From Ophiura sarsii (Eukaryota; Echinodermata; Ophiuroidea; Amphilepidida; Ophiuridae), in the NCBI GenBank assembly GCA_035610835.1, contig CM069443.1, forward strand, positions 60,343,266-60,407,265: a stretch of DNA of 64,000 nt. The letters are read 5' to 3'. Position 1 is the first letter of the stretch; each line of letters begins with the position of its first letter. Under the pieces are notes generated by a model that was given only the letters and a program-made list of their open reading frames with translations, had not been told where the DNA came from and did no database searches. The position numbers and the translations under genes were made by a program. This document shows positions 1 through 10,027 of this stretch, in pieces.

Positions 1-1734
1 TATGGATTGGGCATCATCAACATCTTTTTGAAAAGGGGTGCTCTTTTGTAAATTTTATCGACGTTTAATAATAGTAATTGGATGTGTGACTGTATATAAA
101 GACAATGCAGACAAAAAAAATCCTGTTCTATGTGTCCAACTGACGCAATTTTTATTTTCATTTTTTTCTTCTTCAAATTTTGTGATTTTTTTTTTTGTTG
201 TTGAAAATTCACCAAGATGTGCACAACATTTTCATAAAACAAAAATGCCTGACTCGACCGACTCACCCTACCTACATTTTGTCGCTGTTCTGACATAAGA
301 CACATCACAACAGAATTAAAGGTATATTATGTGATCTTTCCAGGGAACGCCCTCAACATCGAAAAAAAATTGAAAGCAGATTTTCTTGCAGATTTACATT
401 TCTGATCATAAATCATGCATACATTCCAAGTTACAGGGCGATACGATTCTTAATTACTTCAAAATCATGGTTTTAGAGTGAAAATAAACTGTCGGAATCC
501 CGACAGTTTATATTTTTCACTCTAAATTCACTCTAAAACCATGATTTTGAGGTAATTAGGAATCGTATCGCTCTGTAACTTGGAATGTATGTATGATTTA
601 TGATCGGAAATGTAAATCTGCAAGAAAATCTACTTTCTAAAAAAAATCATGAATAGAGGGCGCTCTCTGGAAAAGATCACATAATATGCCTTTAAGTAAA
701 GTGATGTGTCGTTATGTCAGAACAGCGACGATTTGTAAGACGACCATTCGCCCATAGAACAGGTTTTTTTGTTGTTGCCTAAATGGAGAAAAAAATGGTC
801 TTATAAATAACTTTGTACATTTGCAATTGCCCAAGGTGGTTTTTGCATGTATTTATCCTACATGCAATTGTTTTCCTCTTTACTTGTATGATTACGCCAT
901 TTAAAGGGCATGCATAATTAAATGTGAGTGATGACTGGTTTTTTTTAAAAATGGTGAAATTGTTTAAAATTGGTGAAATATTCTGGCACGATTTGACTGA
1001 CAGTGCTAATCGCAACCGTTTGTCACCCCTCGCCCCCTGGCTACGCCACTGACTCAGATGGTATGAACTACATGATAGAAATTAATTTAATTAAATTAAA
1101 ACAAAACAGATAAATAAATAAATGTGTGTTTTTTAAATTAAAACACCCAACAAAAAACAATATTTAAAAAATAGCCAACCCTGTGTTAAAATCTATCCCC
1201 CTTTTCAGGAAGTTACAAGCATTACCATCCTTTCCCCCCCCCCCCCCCCCCCCCCCCCGCCGTTTTAGAGATATTGTTGAAGTTTTTCGGTGTTTTCCTT
1301 AATTTTCGTCATCGAACATCGCATTTTGTTTACATTCTGAATCAATTGGAACCTAAAGATAGAAATCGACTTCGATGATCACCTGAAATGGTCGTTATTT
1401 TGTAAATAATGAACTGCTGCAAAATAATGAATAATGAATAATGAAAAAGTTACCTCATTATGGTTTGAACCAGATATCAGAAATTTCCAAACGAAAAAAA
1501 AAAATTGTGTGTGTTTTCGTGTAAATTATTCACAACATTATTTGTGGAAGATACCCATTTGACATGTCGTAGCGGGAATCCCCACGGCGAATTCCATTAC
1601 TACGGTAGAGGTGTTGATTCCGATATCATCACAATGAGTTATTGGTGTTGAGCACAGCACCTCCACTCATTAATTTCTCCATTCCAACACTACATGTATA
1701 CAATGTATATTTCTGGTACATTTTTCATCTGCAG
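1..1734. other. non-coding flank upstream of the first recognised TIR-gene exon
   Basis: No supportable coding region. It holds the fold-back element at 281-729, a C-run of about 25 at 1234-1258 and AT-rich spacer. Short open frames here lack coding character. Confidence 0.6.
281..729. repeat. fold-back (long inverted repeat) element
   Basis: The two halves are near-perfect reverse complements. The left arm begins with GTCGCTGTTCTGAC and the right arm ends with GTCAGAACAGCGAC. The centre is AAACTGTCGG-AATC-CCGACAGTTT at about 486-509. Arms are about 215-230 bp with a few mismatches and small indels. A weaker inverted match continues outward (TCCTGTTCTATG near 121-133 against CATAGAACAGG near 753-763). 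There is no ORF. It is most simply a non-autonomous fold-back transposon or large MITE. Confidence 0.8.
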
Positions 1735-1794
1735 ATGATCATTACAGCATAGAGTTAACAGTCATCAAAGACTACAGGACACAGTTGGACACAG
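1735..1794 (+). CDS. TIR-domain gene, small upstream exon (GC donor)
   Basis: This 60-nt exon follows an acceptor ending TCTGCAG and is open in one frame, reading DDHYSIELTVIKDYRTQLDT with both end codons split. The 3' site is CAG/GCAAGT, the consensus of the minority GC-AG intron class. Its last base G joins the leading GT of the 7128 exon to make a Gly codon, so the phase fits exactly. No known domain is recognisable. Without the phase match it would be too short to call; an RNA read across 1794/7128 would settle it. Confidence 0.5.
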
Positions 1795-1974
1795 GCAAGT
1801 AGAATCATACATGTACATGTAGGCCTTTTAAATTATTTACTTTCATTTCTTTACCAAATATTTGCTGGAAAATTGCCAAATAATGCATGATTGCACTTTG
1901 GGTACACAGAAATATATTTAATAATAAAAAGACTTGGATGAACTGGCGTGATGAATAAAATTAACAGAGACCTT

Positions 1975-2060
1975 AAAATACAAATCTCGAACCCGGCCCC
2001 TCTCCCTACCAACCGCAGGGACGGGACTATCCACTGGACCACAGAGACTGTGTTTACTTG
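1975..2060 (-). repeat. tRNA-derived SINE fragment or tRNA pseudogene
   Basis: On the minus strand there is an A-box-like TGGTCCAGTGG (plus 2031-2041) followed about 45 nt later by a B-box-like GGTTCGAGATT (plus 1983-1993). Spacing and order suit an internal RNA polymerase III promoter. The region does not fold into a full cloverleaf with a recognisable anticodon, so a SINE head or decayed tRNA copy is more likely than a working tRNA. Confidence 0.4.
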
Positions 2061-2663
2061 AGCACCAGAATAATGTGCGCCAATGTATACACAGTCTTTG
2101 TTGAGAGTCTCAAACGACCAAAATACATGTAGTAAATATAATAGATACATACAAACACCACATCCGAAGATGAGACTAAGGGTTACGCATCACGTACCAA
2201 CAGAGGATCGCATATAATAGATAGTTATAATAAATCACCAAAACCCCCAAACATACGAATCGTGAAAATAAATACATTTGAGTACCCCTGGGGCTCCACA
2301 CTGGTCATATTGCACCAAGTCTTCATATCTACAGAGGTTACAATGTAAACATTGTAATTTACTACAACAATTTACTACAACACTGTTGTCATTATCTTCA
2401 TTATCTTTAATTTCTATTAGATTATTCGCTATTGTAATGAACTTGAATCACAAGTTGGGTTATTTATTAACGTATCTGCAAACAATTAATCAATGTCTGC
2501 TGACCTTGATCTTTGAAATAATTCAATGGATGACACATGTTTACATTACGACCATGTGGATAACATAAACACAAGATTGATCAGATTAGGGTTATCCCCC
2601 ATTTCAATTTCTCCAGAAAACCACACAATATGGGAAATACTTTCTTTGTTTTGGTTTTCATAA

Positions 2664-2885
2664 CACTGTAAAAGTGAACATTTTCGTGGGTGTACATTTT
2701 TGCGCTTTGCACATTTTAAACAATTTTGCTTGTTTTTATTTTCGGGATTGTGAGCTTCCTTCCTTCCTTACATAGACATTCATACAAAATGAATATAGTA
2801 GCGCGTTTTTATTTTCGCGCTTGCTGACTTTAGCGCAGAAAGCGCGAAAATAAAGGTAGCGTGAAAAATTCAATTTTTACAGTAC
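2664..2885. repeat. MITE, family with ACTGTAAAAGTG ends
   Basis: The ends are CACTGTAAAAGTG on the left and a diverged TTTTTACAGTAC on the right, with inner GCGCGAAAATAAA motifs. Related copies lie at 21905-22077, 25343-25514, 37592-37790 and (partial, inverted) 61286-61422. Confidence 0.65.
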
Positions 2886-3435
2886 AGATATCTATAAACA
2901 AAGCTTGGGCTTGGGCTTTTTTCAACACACCTATAGGCGGCATGGCGCGGCAGTCACATGACGTGTAGAGTTTGCCTGGGCATTTTTTCGCGAACTCCAA
3001 CCCAACAGCGTTAGTGTTTACCATCCCCCTTCCCATCACCCCACCACCTTTATAGCTTAACCGCCTGGCATGTACCAGTACATATGGTTTAGACTACTCA
3101 GTGTGGGAGGATTTATTATTGCATGTGCCGAAAAATAAAAAAACCCGTTTAAACCCATTATTTTCTATTCCAAATTGTTTTGGATTTGAGCCAGATTATT
3201 TGGTGTTGGAAAAGTCAATGCGAGGACAAACTGTCTGGTTGGCAGACTACATGTACTCATTTCATATGCATATTCCATGCAAAGGAAATAAGGTAAACAC
3301 ACACATTCCATACGTGTGTTGGATTGGATAGGAGTTAGGACCGCCTTTTGATGACACCATACATAAATGACTTTAATGAATATTCACACACAACTGCCTT
3401 TAGCGTTGGGTGAAATTTTGACAGATAATTTTGTG

Positions 3436-4298
3436 TAGGGGAGATGCGGGAGAGTTAAGCCATTTTTTATATTTTGTGTCACCATATGCGGAAGAAAAGT
3501 ACAAACCTGTAAAAAATTAGTGTAAGATAAACTTTAAAGTGTTGTTTTCGTTGTGAAACAATAACAGTTGGGATAGCAGTTAAGGCTTATTTATACAAAA
3601 GGTTTGAAAAAAATTGGTAAAGTGGCTCAACTCTCCCTACAGTATGGGAGAGTTGAGCCACCATTACAGGAGAGTTGAGCCAGCATGATAAGTCAATGGC
3701 TGGTGAAAAAAACAAAATCATATTTTTCAACTTTTGATTTATTAATCCTTAAAGTAAATATGGTGCTCAATTGTTATTATCATGGCACAAAATAACATTT
3801 TCTCTCATTTATTATACATTTTTCACCTTTCGTCCCAAAATCAAAATGTTACTACATGTTTTCCCTATGCTCAACTCTCCCCATGACCAATGGCTCAACT
3901 CTCCTCATGGTGACCATAAGTTGTAAATAACCCAATCCTGTCTGGTTTAGAACTTTTGGTAGTTTACAATAGTTCTCTAAAATAATGGTCATATATACCC
4001 CCTTCAATAAACAAATTACCGCTATTATATTCTAAGTCTTGCTATGGGAAAAAAGACAAAACATTTATTTTTCTATTTTTCACTCAAAAGTGAAAAAAAT
4101 GATTTTGTTTATAGGTATCTTTGATACTGAGCACACATGACAGTAGGGTTTAACACTAAGAATGTCGTATTGATGCTATATAAGAATATATGCCAATATA
4201 AATTTTAGTTAGTTACTACTTTTCGAGTTATAGGGGGTGGTTCAACTCTCCCGGTGGCTCAACTCTCCCGGTGGCTCAACTCTCCCGCATCTCCCCTA
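3436..4298. repeat. inverted-repeat element with repeated GAGAGTTGAGCC motif
   Basis: The ends are reverse complements of about 28 bp (GGGGAGATGCGGGAGAGTT on the left, AACTCTCCCGCATCTCCCC on the right), and both are flanked by TA. The motif GGAGAGTTGAGCC or its reverse complement occurs about nine times inside (near 3449, 3622, 3643, 3670, 3869, 3891 and three in tandem from about 4240). There is no ORF. It fits a non-autonomous TA-target DNA transposon with repeated subterminal sites. Confidence 0.75.
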
Positions 4299-4591
4299 CA
4301 ATCTCTTTGGCTGAAAGCCAATATTATTATTAGGTGAATTTCAGTAAATGAAAACCATTATATCTCGAGCTATATTTAATTCTGGTATGGATGACTTTGC
4401 AAATTTGTAATGAAATCACAAAATATCAGGTACGGTAACATAAAAAATGAGATTGTGTATAATTGAAGGAATGTCCAATCCAGGAACCTGATAAAAGAGA
4501 GAAAAAAGTGTTCCTACTGGCTACTGGCCCTACCGACCCATTTATTTATTTTAAATGTGTGTGTGTGTGGGGGGGGGGGGGGGGGGGGGGG

Positions 4592-4830
4592 TCATGTATT
4601 TGTACTGTTAGACTGATGTATTGAACATTTTGGTCTAACATGTAGCTCGGGCGCGTACTACGCAGGGGGTGTTTGGGTGTGAAACACCTCCCTTGGGTCT
4701 GTCCTAAAAAAAAGAGGGTCATGTATTTGTACTGTTAGACTGATGTATTGAACATTTTGGTCTAACATGTAGCTCGGGCGCGTACGCAGGAGGTGTTTGG
4801 GTGTGAAACACCTCCCTTGGGTCTGTCCTA
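4592..4830. repeat. tandem duplication of about 126 bp
   Basis: A block starting GTCATGTATTTGTACTGTTA and ending GTCTGTCCTAAAAAAAA occurs twice in direct orientation with few differences. It is preceded by a G-run of about 26 (4566-4592). Confidence 0.85.
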
Positions 4831-4842
4831 AAAAAAAATTAA

Positions 4843-5226
4843 AAAGGGAAAGGAGAGGAAAAAGAGAAGGGAAAGGAGAGGAAAAAGAGAAGGGAAAGGA
4901 GAGGAAAAAGAGAAGGGAAAGGAGAGGAAAAAGAGAAGGGAAAGGAGAGGAAAAGGAGAGGAAAAAGAGAAGGGAAAGGAGAGGAAAAAGAGAAGGGAAA
5001 GGAGAGGAAAAAGAGAAGGGAAAGGAGAGGAAAAGGAGAGGAAAAAGAGAAGGGAAAGGAGAGGAAAAGAGAAGGGAAAGGAGAGGAAAAAGAGAAGGGA
5101 AAGGAGAGGAAAAAGAGAATGGAAAGGAGAGGAAAAAGAGAAGGGAAAGGAGAGGAAAAAGAGAAGGGAAAAGAGAGGAAAAAGAGAAGGGAAAGGAGAG
5201 GAAAAGAGAAGGGAAAGGAGAAGGAA
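4843..5226. repeat. polypurine minisatellite (about 23-bp unit)
   Basis: The array is almost pure A/G on the plus strand, with unit GGGAAAGGAGAGGAAAAAGA plus GAA and shorter variants, about 17 copies. Both strands are open for over 130 codons only because the composition excludes stops. Long mirror-symmetric purine tracts can form triplex DNA. Confidence 0.9.
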
Positions 5227-5399
5227 TAAAAATTCCATTAAAATGGAAAGTTGGCGGTCAAAAGGAAATTGCGATATAAGGCAAATAGAAAGAGCAAAAA
5301 AAGCAACATTTGTAAATACGGCTTTTAGTTGCTAAAATTATGTGGCAGAAGAAGCAAGCGCATAGATGATAATTGTGCAAGATTCTTGCATGGCATTAC

Positions 5400-5970
5400 T
5401 AGAAAGCAATATAAATTACAGCCATAGTTTAGTGATAAACACGGTTTTAACATTCAATTTAAGTTTTAAATATATGTCATATGTATTCAATTTATTTGAT
5501 CAATACATAAATAAATGTAGAAATAAATAAATGAGTTTTTTTTTTTAAATACTTCTAAATAAATAGTTGAATCATTTTGTTAATAAATAATAATATAAAT
5601 CGAAAATTACATTTTTAATCGAAAATAAATGAATCAATAAACTAATGAATCAATACATAAATACACGCATATTAAAAATTAAAATATTGAAAATTACTTA
5701 TAAAATAAAGAAATTAAAACAAAGAAACATGAGAAAACATTAATAAATAAATAAATGAATAATTATGTAGATAATTAATAATATAAAAAGTAAATAAGTA
5801 AATATAGAAATATACAAATGAATAAATTTTACATTCAATTTAAGTTTTAAATATGTCATATATATTCAATTAATTTGATTAGAATTATATTCAATTTAAT
5901 AAGGCCAATATTCGTTAGTAAAACTATGGTTGAAGTAGAATTTATTTGTTTATTATAGAAAAAATTCCAT
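5400..5970. repeat. AT-rich AATAAATA region bounded by a direct repeat
   Basis: A block of about 50 bp beginning ACATTCAATTTAAGTTTTAA occurs near 5451 and again near 5831. The interval between is dominated by AAATAAATAAATG-type repeats. A related AAATTCCATT(A/G)AAATGGAA palindrome occurs near 5229 and 5958. Confidence 0.6.
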
Positions 5971-7127
5971 TGAAATGGAATGGGGGCGATCCAAGAGAAA
6001 GAATCATGTTTTGTAACCATTTTCTGAAGCATCTGTTCATTCTGTTGCATACCAAAATACCAGGGATATGGTGTATGTATCTTTCAAACAAAAAAAACAC
6101 CCCAAATCAAAACACAACAGTCTAAAAATAGTACAGGAAACCAATAAAGTTGATGTTTGTGCATGGAGGGATACGGTAGGTTTATTCTAAAGCAAGCACT
6201 ATTTTTTCGCGGCATTTAATGTTCGTGATGCAGAAGAACCCACATTTTTCATCATGAAATGTTTACAAATGTACACCTTTCTAATCATGTCTAATAAGAA
6301 TATTAAAAGCTTGTGAGCATGACAATTTCACCAATCCTAGCCAGTCGCGAAATTTTTCATACACATAGATATTTCATGCAAACCTTGACCATGTTTTATG
6401 ACACAGTTGCACAGTTGACACTCTGAGCTTTTCAGTAGTATCTGAGACCACAATTGTAATGTGCATAACATCTGGACAGTTGGGAAATTTCTCTTTAGTC
6501 AAACAAGATAAGCTATTATGTCTCTCTGTTGGGAGTCTAATAACATCTCTCTGATTGAATCATCAAGGCTAAACAAATATAGCTTTGACTCCATCACAGA
6601 CTGCAGGACTGTTAAAATAAACTGCATAGGTACATGTAATTTACAAAGACTGCAAAATAATTTAGACAATTTTCCATATACTAAAAACAAAATGGCAGCC
6701 TCCATGTATATGTAGAAAGACCTAAATGTCCAAGAATATGCAATCTGATGCTATAAGGTTGGCGGTTGCCCCGCCAACCAAAAAGAGAAGAGACAGCGGA
6801 GACAGGGGGAGAGGCAGTGGCGTAACCATGGTAACCCATCATGGAATAGTCCACCGCCACAAAATTAATCTATTTTTTTCTAGCCCCTGATAATTATATC
6901 AATATTTCTAAACACCCCTTCACAAAATCCTGCGTACGCGCCTGATGTAGCTTCATTAGCATTTTAAACTCACAGCACTGGAGCCACACTCTTTTGGTTG
7001 GTGTGGGTGGGGATGATAAAAAAATATGGTAAATTACAAGTTTGTGTTTTAAGAGTTTAGACCCAAACCTATACTTGTTGTTTTAAAAATAGAATAAAAA
7101 TAAATTTTTCTTCTACTTTAAATGCAG

Positions 7128-8233
7128 GTAATGTCGTCGAAAATAATGGCTCCCGGATGTTAGAGCGCCCTCCATCACGAGCATCAGCTGCTATTCCAGT
7201 TCCCTCCCCACAGAATTCCACCAGTTCAGACCGGAATAGTGTGAATAATACCCCCTGCAATGATTCTAAGATAACAAAGCCCATCAATTTTAACGAGGAA
7301 GGGGGCAATAACAACAGCAACATGCCGACACAAAATACACATCCGGATACATTTCCAGAAGAACCGTACTTCAGCCCAATCAAAACTCAATTAGACCAAT
7401 ATGTAAACGATTGTATAAAACAGAACATTGACTTTTCACTTGATGACCACGTTCCTCCATCAACCATAGAGATTAACAAAGACAAGCTATCACAGCGACA
7501 AGATGAACGGTGTTCATCGCCAAGTTATTTGCAAGACCGTCGCCGGTGCTCGTCCCCAGGGTTACGTTCCGTGCCATCCTCGGGACCATTCGGTGCAAAG
7601 TGTGCCAAGACCTGGCGAAAACCTAAAAAAAGCCTGTGCTTATCTTCAACAATCTCCAGTGGTTACTCAAGTGGGTTCTCAATTAGCTGGCCAACTGCAA
7701 CAGAAGAGTATCTTCACCAGACGACCGCTCCAGGGATGATGAGAGGTGGCAGCGGGAGTGAGGAGTGTTGTCGAAGAGTTGGTTTAAGGTCATCCCATCC
7801 TGCTAAGACATCTTCAAATGGTGACAATGCATTTTTGCAACAGGAAGGGTTTCAGGAGACAGTAGATGAGTTAAGGGCCAGCAATACTTCCAGGACGTCT
7901 CCAAATAGAACAGACAATTCAAAACAATCCTACTTGGGCTCTGGTATTCATTCGAATGACCCACCAGATAATTCAAGAAATACTTTTAGCAGAAGTGATC
8001 CCCAAAATGACTCGAGTAGATTGCACCAATCACAGTGCAGCATTGAGGAATGTCAACATGAATGCCCTTATAAAGGACGTTTAAAACTCCAAGTGCCTCC
8101 AGAGATGGGTGGACATGGGCAGGCAAGATCATGTCACTCATGTATTGAGACTTGCGATGCTTCTACATCACCTCATGTACCTATGCCAGTATGCCCCTGG
8201 AAAAATCTTCAGGAGAAGAAAAATCAATTCAAA
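7128..8233 (+). CDS. TIR-domain gene, large exon for the disordered and Cys-rich region
   Basis: This exon codes for 368 complete residues between a TGCAG acceptor and an AAA/GTAAGT donor. The leading GT completes a codon begun in an upstream exon. Composition is strongly Ser, Asn, Pro, Gln and Thr (for example ERPPSRASAAIPVPSPQNST), typical of an unstructured linker. The last third carries a Cys/His-rich patch (CSIEECQHECPYKG, then CHSCIETCDA and VCPW) that could bind metal. No catalytic domain is visible. It leads through a short exon into the TIR domain, so it is probably the flexible N-terminal part of a signalling adaptor. A second open frame inside it (7503-7739) is a shadow. Confidence 0.85.
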
Positions 8234-8757
8234 GTAAGTTCTAAATGTACCAATTTGGTATGGAAGGGCCCTCATTTTTAGGTTGTCCGTAGGAGTAACC
8301 TAGGCAGACTTTATTTATTGCACAATACATGTAACCTTCAAAATAGGCCTTGTTCGGTATGGGAACCAAATAAATAAATTACCCAAATCGATCAAATAAC
8401 CTTAATACGGGCTCATAAACATAATTTACGTTGATCGCTGCAAATATTTTTCTGAATTTTTCCTTAAATAGTTTTCTTTATTTATGCATTTTTCCCATTA
8501 TACAATTTGTTTTGTAGTGAAAATAATAAACAGAGATTGCCAATTTCTTAGTGTATCTTTGTTTTTAAAGTAAATTTTGAACAAAACAAAGGGAACAAAT
8601 TGTTATTTGAAATTATCCTGAAATTATCCATACCACCCACCATTTGCATCATTTATGAAACAGCTTTAATATAAACACCCCACATTTTGTTGACCATATA
8701 AATGATGATAATTAATTAATATTTGATTGTTTTTGTTAATTTTTTGTTAATTAACAG
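8234..8757 (+). other. intron in the TIR-domain gene
   Basis: AT-rich, with no recognised repeat or coding sequence. GTAAGT donor and TTAACAG acceptor. Confidence 0.75.
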
Positions 8758-8815
8758 AGTGCCAATCCTGAGCCAGTGTTTGCTAACAATGCCCCTGTTC
8801 AACCCAAAGCAAAAG
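8758..8815 (+). CDS. TIR-domain gene, short linker exon
   Basis: This 58-nt exon encodes SANPEPVFANNAPVQPKAK plus the first base of a Gly codon. The acceptor is TTAACAG and the donor AAAAG/GTTAGA. It starts in phase 0 after the 8233 donor and ends in phase 1, matching the GC start of the TIR exon at 9327. It is a Pro/Asn-rich linker directly before the TIR domain. Confidence 0.8.
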
Positions 8816-9326
8816 GTTAGACATTTTCTTATATACAACACAAACGTTGTTTTAAAAATGATTTTGCAGTTTACATTCATTTGTCATCTGAGAATTGTGC
8901 TCCCCCCCTATAACCTAGCAAAATTTTAAACCTAACGTGTACCCTAACCCTAAAACCCGTGTTAACACTGACACGTACCACTTTTGTGCATAAGGTTTAG
9001 TGTTCAAATCCAGAAGTAAAAAACCACCTTTCATTATAAAGTTGCTTAACACTTTCCATGCGGCAGGTGTCTGCAGACGACATTCCAAAACTACACAAAT
9101 TGTTTAAAAAATGTCACAATTATTGAATTTCATTACCATATTTGGAATCACTGTGAGAAATGCATTGAAATAAGTACAAACATGCCTAGTATTGGTTCTG
9201 TAATCCATGAGCTAGACCTTGAAAGTTGGGAAAGGTTTCTGAAAAGTATGTTTTGTATGGTAAAACCAATAGCAGCGTGGAAAGTGTTAATTATCAATAA
9301 TGAACTGTTCTTAATATCTTTTCCAG
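8816..9326 (+). other. intron containing a TTAACACTTTCC MITE
   Basis: Half of the intron is the 245-bp MITE at 9046-9290. The acceptor TTTTCCAG follows it by about 35 bp. Confidence 0.8.
9046..9290 (+). mobile_element. MITE, TTAACACTTTCC family, copy 1
   Basis: Bounded by TTAACACTTTCCATGCGGC and GCGTGGAAAGTGTTAA, 245 bp, with GTCTGCAGAC near the left end. TTAA at both tips suggests the TTAA target preference of piggyBac-type transposases (inference). Seven further copies are in this window. Confidence 0.85.
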
Positions 9327-9465
9327 GCCACAACTATGACCATGATGTGTTCCTGGAGTATAGCCATCAAGACAGTGCATGGGTTGAGAGGCTAAGTACC
9401 ATATTGGAGAGGCCTCCCCATAACTTGCGCACTTACATGTATGACAGAGACAAGATATTGGGCAG
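9327..9465 (+). CDS. TIR-domain gene, TIR exon 1 (boxes 1 and 2)
   Basis: This exon encodes the first half of a Toll/IL-1 receptor homology domain. Box 1 is HDVFLEYSHQDSAWVERL, comparable with the family pattern (F/Y)DAFxSYxxxD. The BB-loop region reads RTYMYDRDKILGR in place of the usual RDxxPG, so the BB-loop proline is missing. The acceptor is TTTTCCAG and the donor GGCAG/GTAGGG. TIR domains bind each other to assemble innate immune or cell-death signalling complexes. MyD88-like and related adaptor TIRs are the closest class by eye. Confidence 0.92.
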
Positions 9466-9735
9466 GTAGGGACAAATACTTTTTCTTCTTCAATTTTTGA
9501 GATAACACAGAAAACTTGTAATGGCCTAAAACGCTGGTGTTACCCTTACCCGACAAATAAATCACTGCAACCCGACCGGATAAGGTCTTGAGTTGACTCA
9601 GAATGTAATCGAGTCTTGAAACATCAAGGTCAAGTTGAGTCATTTCAGTATGAGTAAATTTGATTATAGAAACCCTAATTCATTCATAATCATTTTATAT
9701 GATATGCCTTGTTTTTATCTCCTGGCTTCCTCCAG
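9466..9735 (+). other. intron between the two TIR exons
   Basis: A 270-bp intron with GTAGGG donor and CTTCCTCCAG acceptor. Nothing notable inside. Confidence 0.85.
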
Positions 9736-10027
9736 GTACAAAATCCCAGACATCGGAAAACAGATCAAGAATAGCTACAAATTCATATGTATCCTCTCTC
9801 CGAGCTTCTTGAACAATTCCATGTGCAGGAACAACCTCAACATGGCCCTATATGAGCAGACCTTCAGACCGGCATTTGAAAACTTTGTCATCCTATTGCA
9901 GATCGCATCTTGCGATATCCCTGCCGGAATTGAACACATGATATGGTTGGATTGCTCAGATTTTACCGATGCACCGAATCGTTACGTTGTTCAGAAAGTA
10001 GTGGAGGCCATCCGAAATGATGCCTGA
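9736..10027 (+). CDS. TIR-domain gene, last exon (TIR C-terminal half and stop)
   Basis: The first base completes the Arg codon left by 9465. The exon encodes YKIPDIGKQIKNSYKFICIL, then SPSFLNNSMCRNNLNMAL, and ends in EAIRNDA and TGA. The SPxF strand and following helix are typical TIR. Where NAD-cleaving TIRs have WCxxE, this reads MCRNNL, so the catalytic Glu is Asn and NADase activity is unlikely; scaffolding is more likely. The box-3 FW is also absent. The domain sits at the extreme C-terminus. From about 9887 the sequence is the first copy of the tandem repeat that follows. Confidence 0.92.

Larger units (their letters stand above)
1795..7127 (+). other. first visible intron of the TIR-domain gene
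   Basis: A 5.3-kb non-coding interval. It contains a tRNA-derived SINE-like piece (1975-2060), a MITE (2664-2885), the GAGAGTTGAGCC element (3436-4298), a duplicated 126-bp block, a purine satellite (4843-5226) and AT-rich repeats (5400-5970). A short hairpin, GGTTGGCGG/CCGCCAACC, lies near 6757-6780. Confidence 0.5.

Noticed and set aside
4797..5279. 160-codon Lys/Glu/Arg-rich open frame and its 136-codon antisense partner
   Set aside because: Both are by-products of the polypurine minisatellite; no stop can occur in that composition.
7503..7739. 78-codon second frame within the large TIR-gene exon
   Set aside because: Shadow frame; the main frame is longer, has proper splice junctions and joins to the TIR domain.
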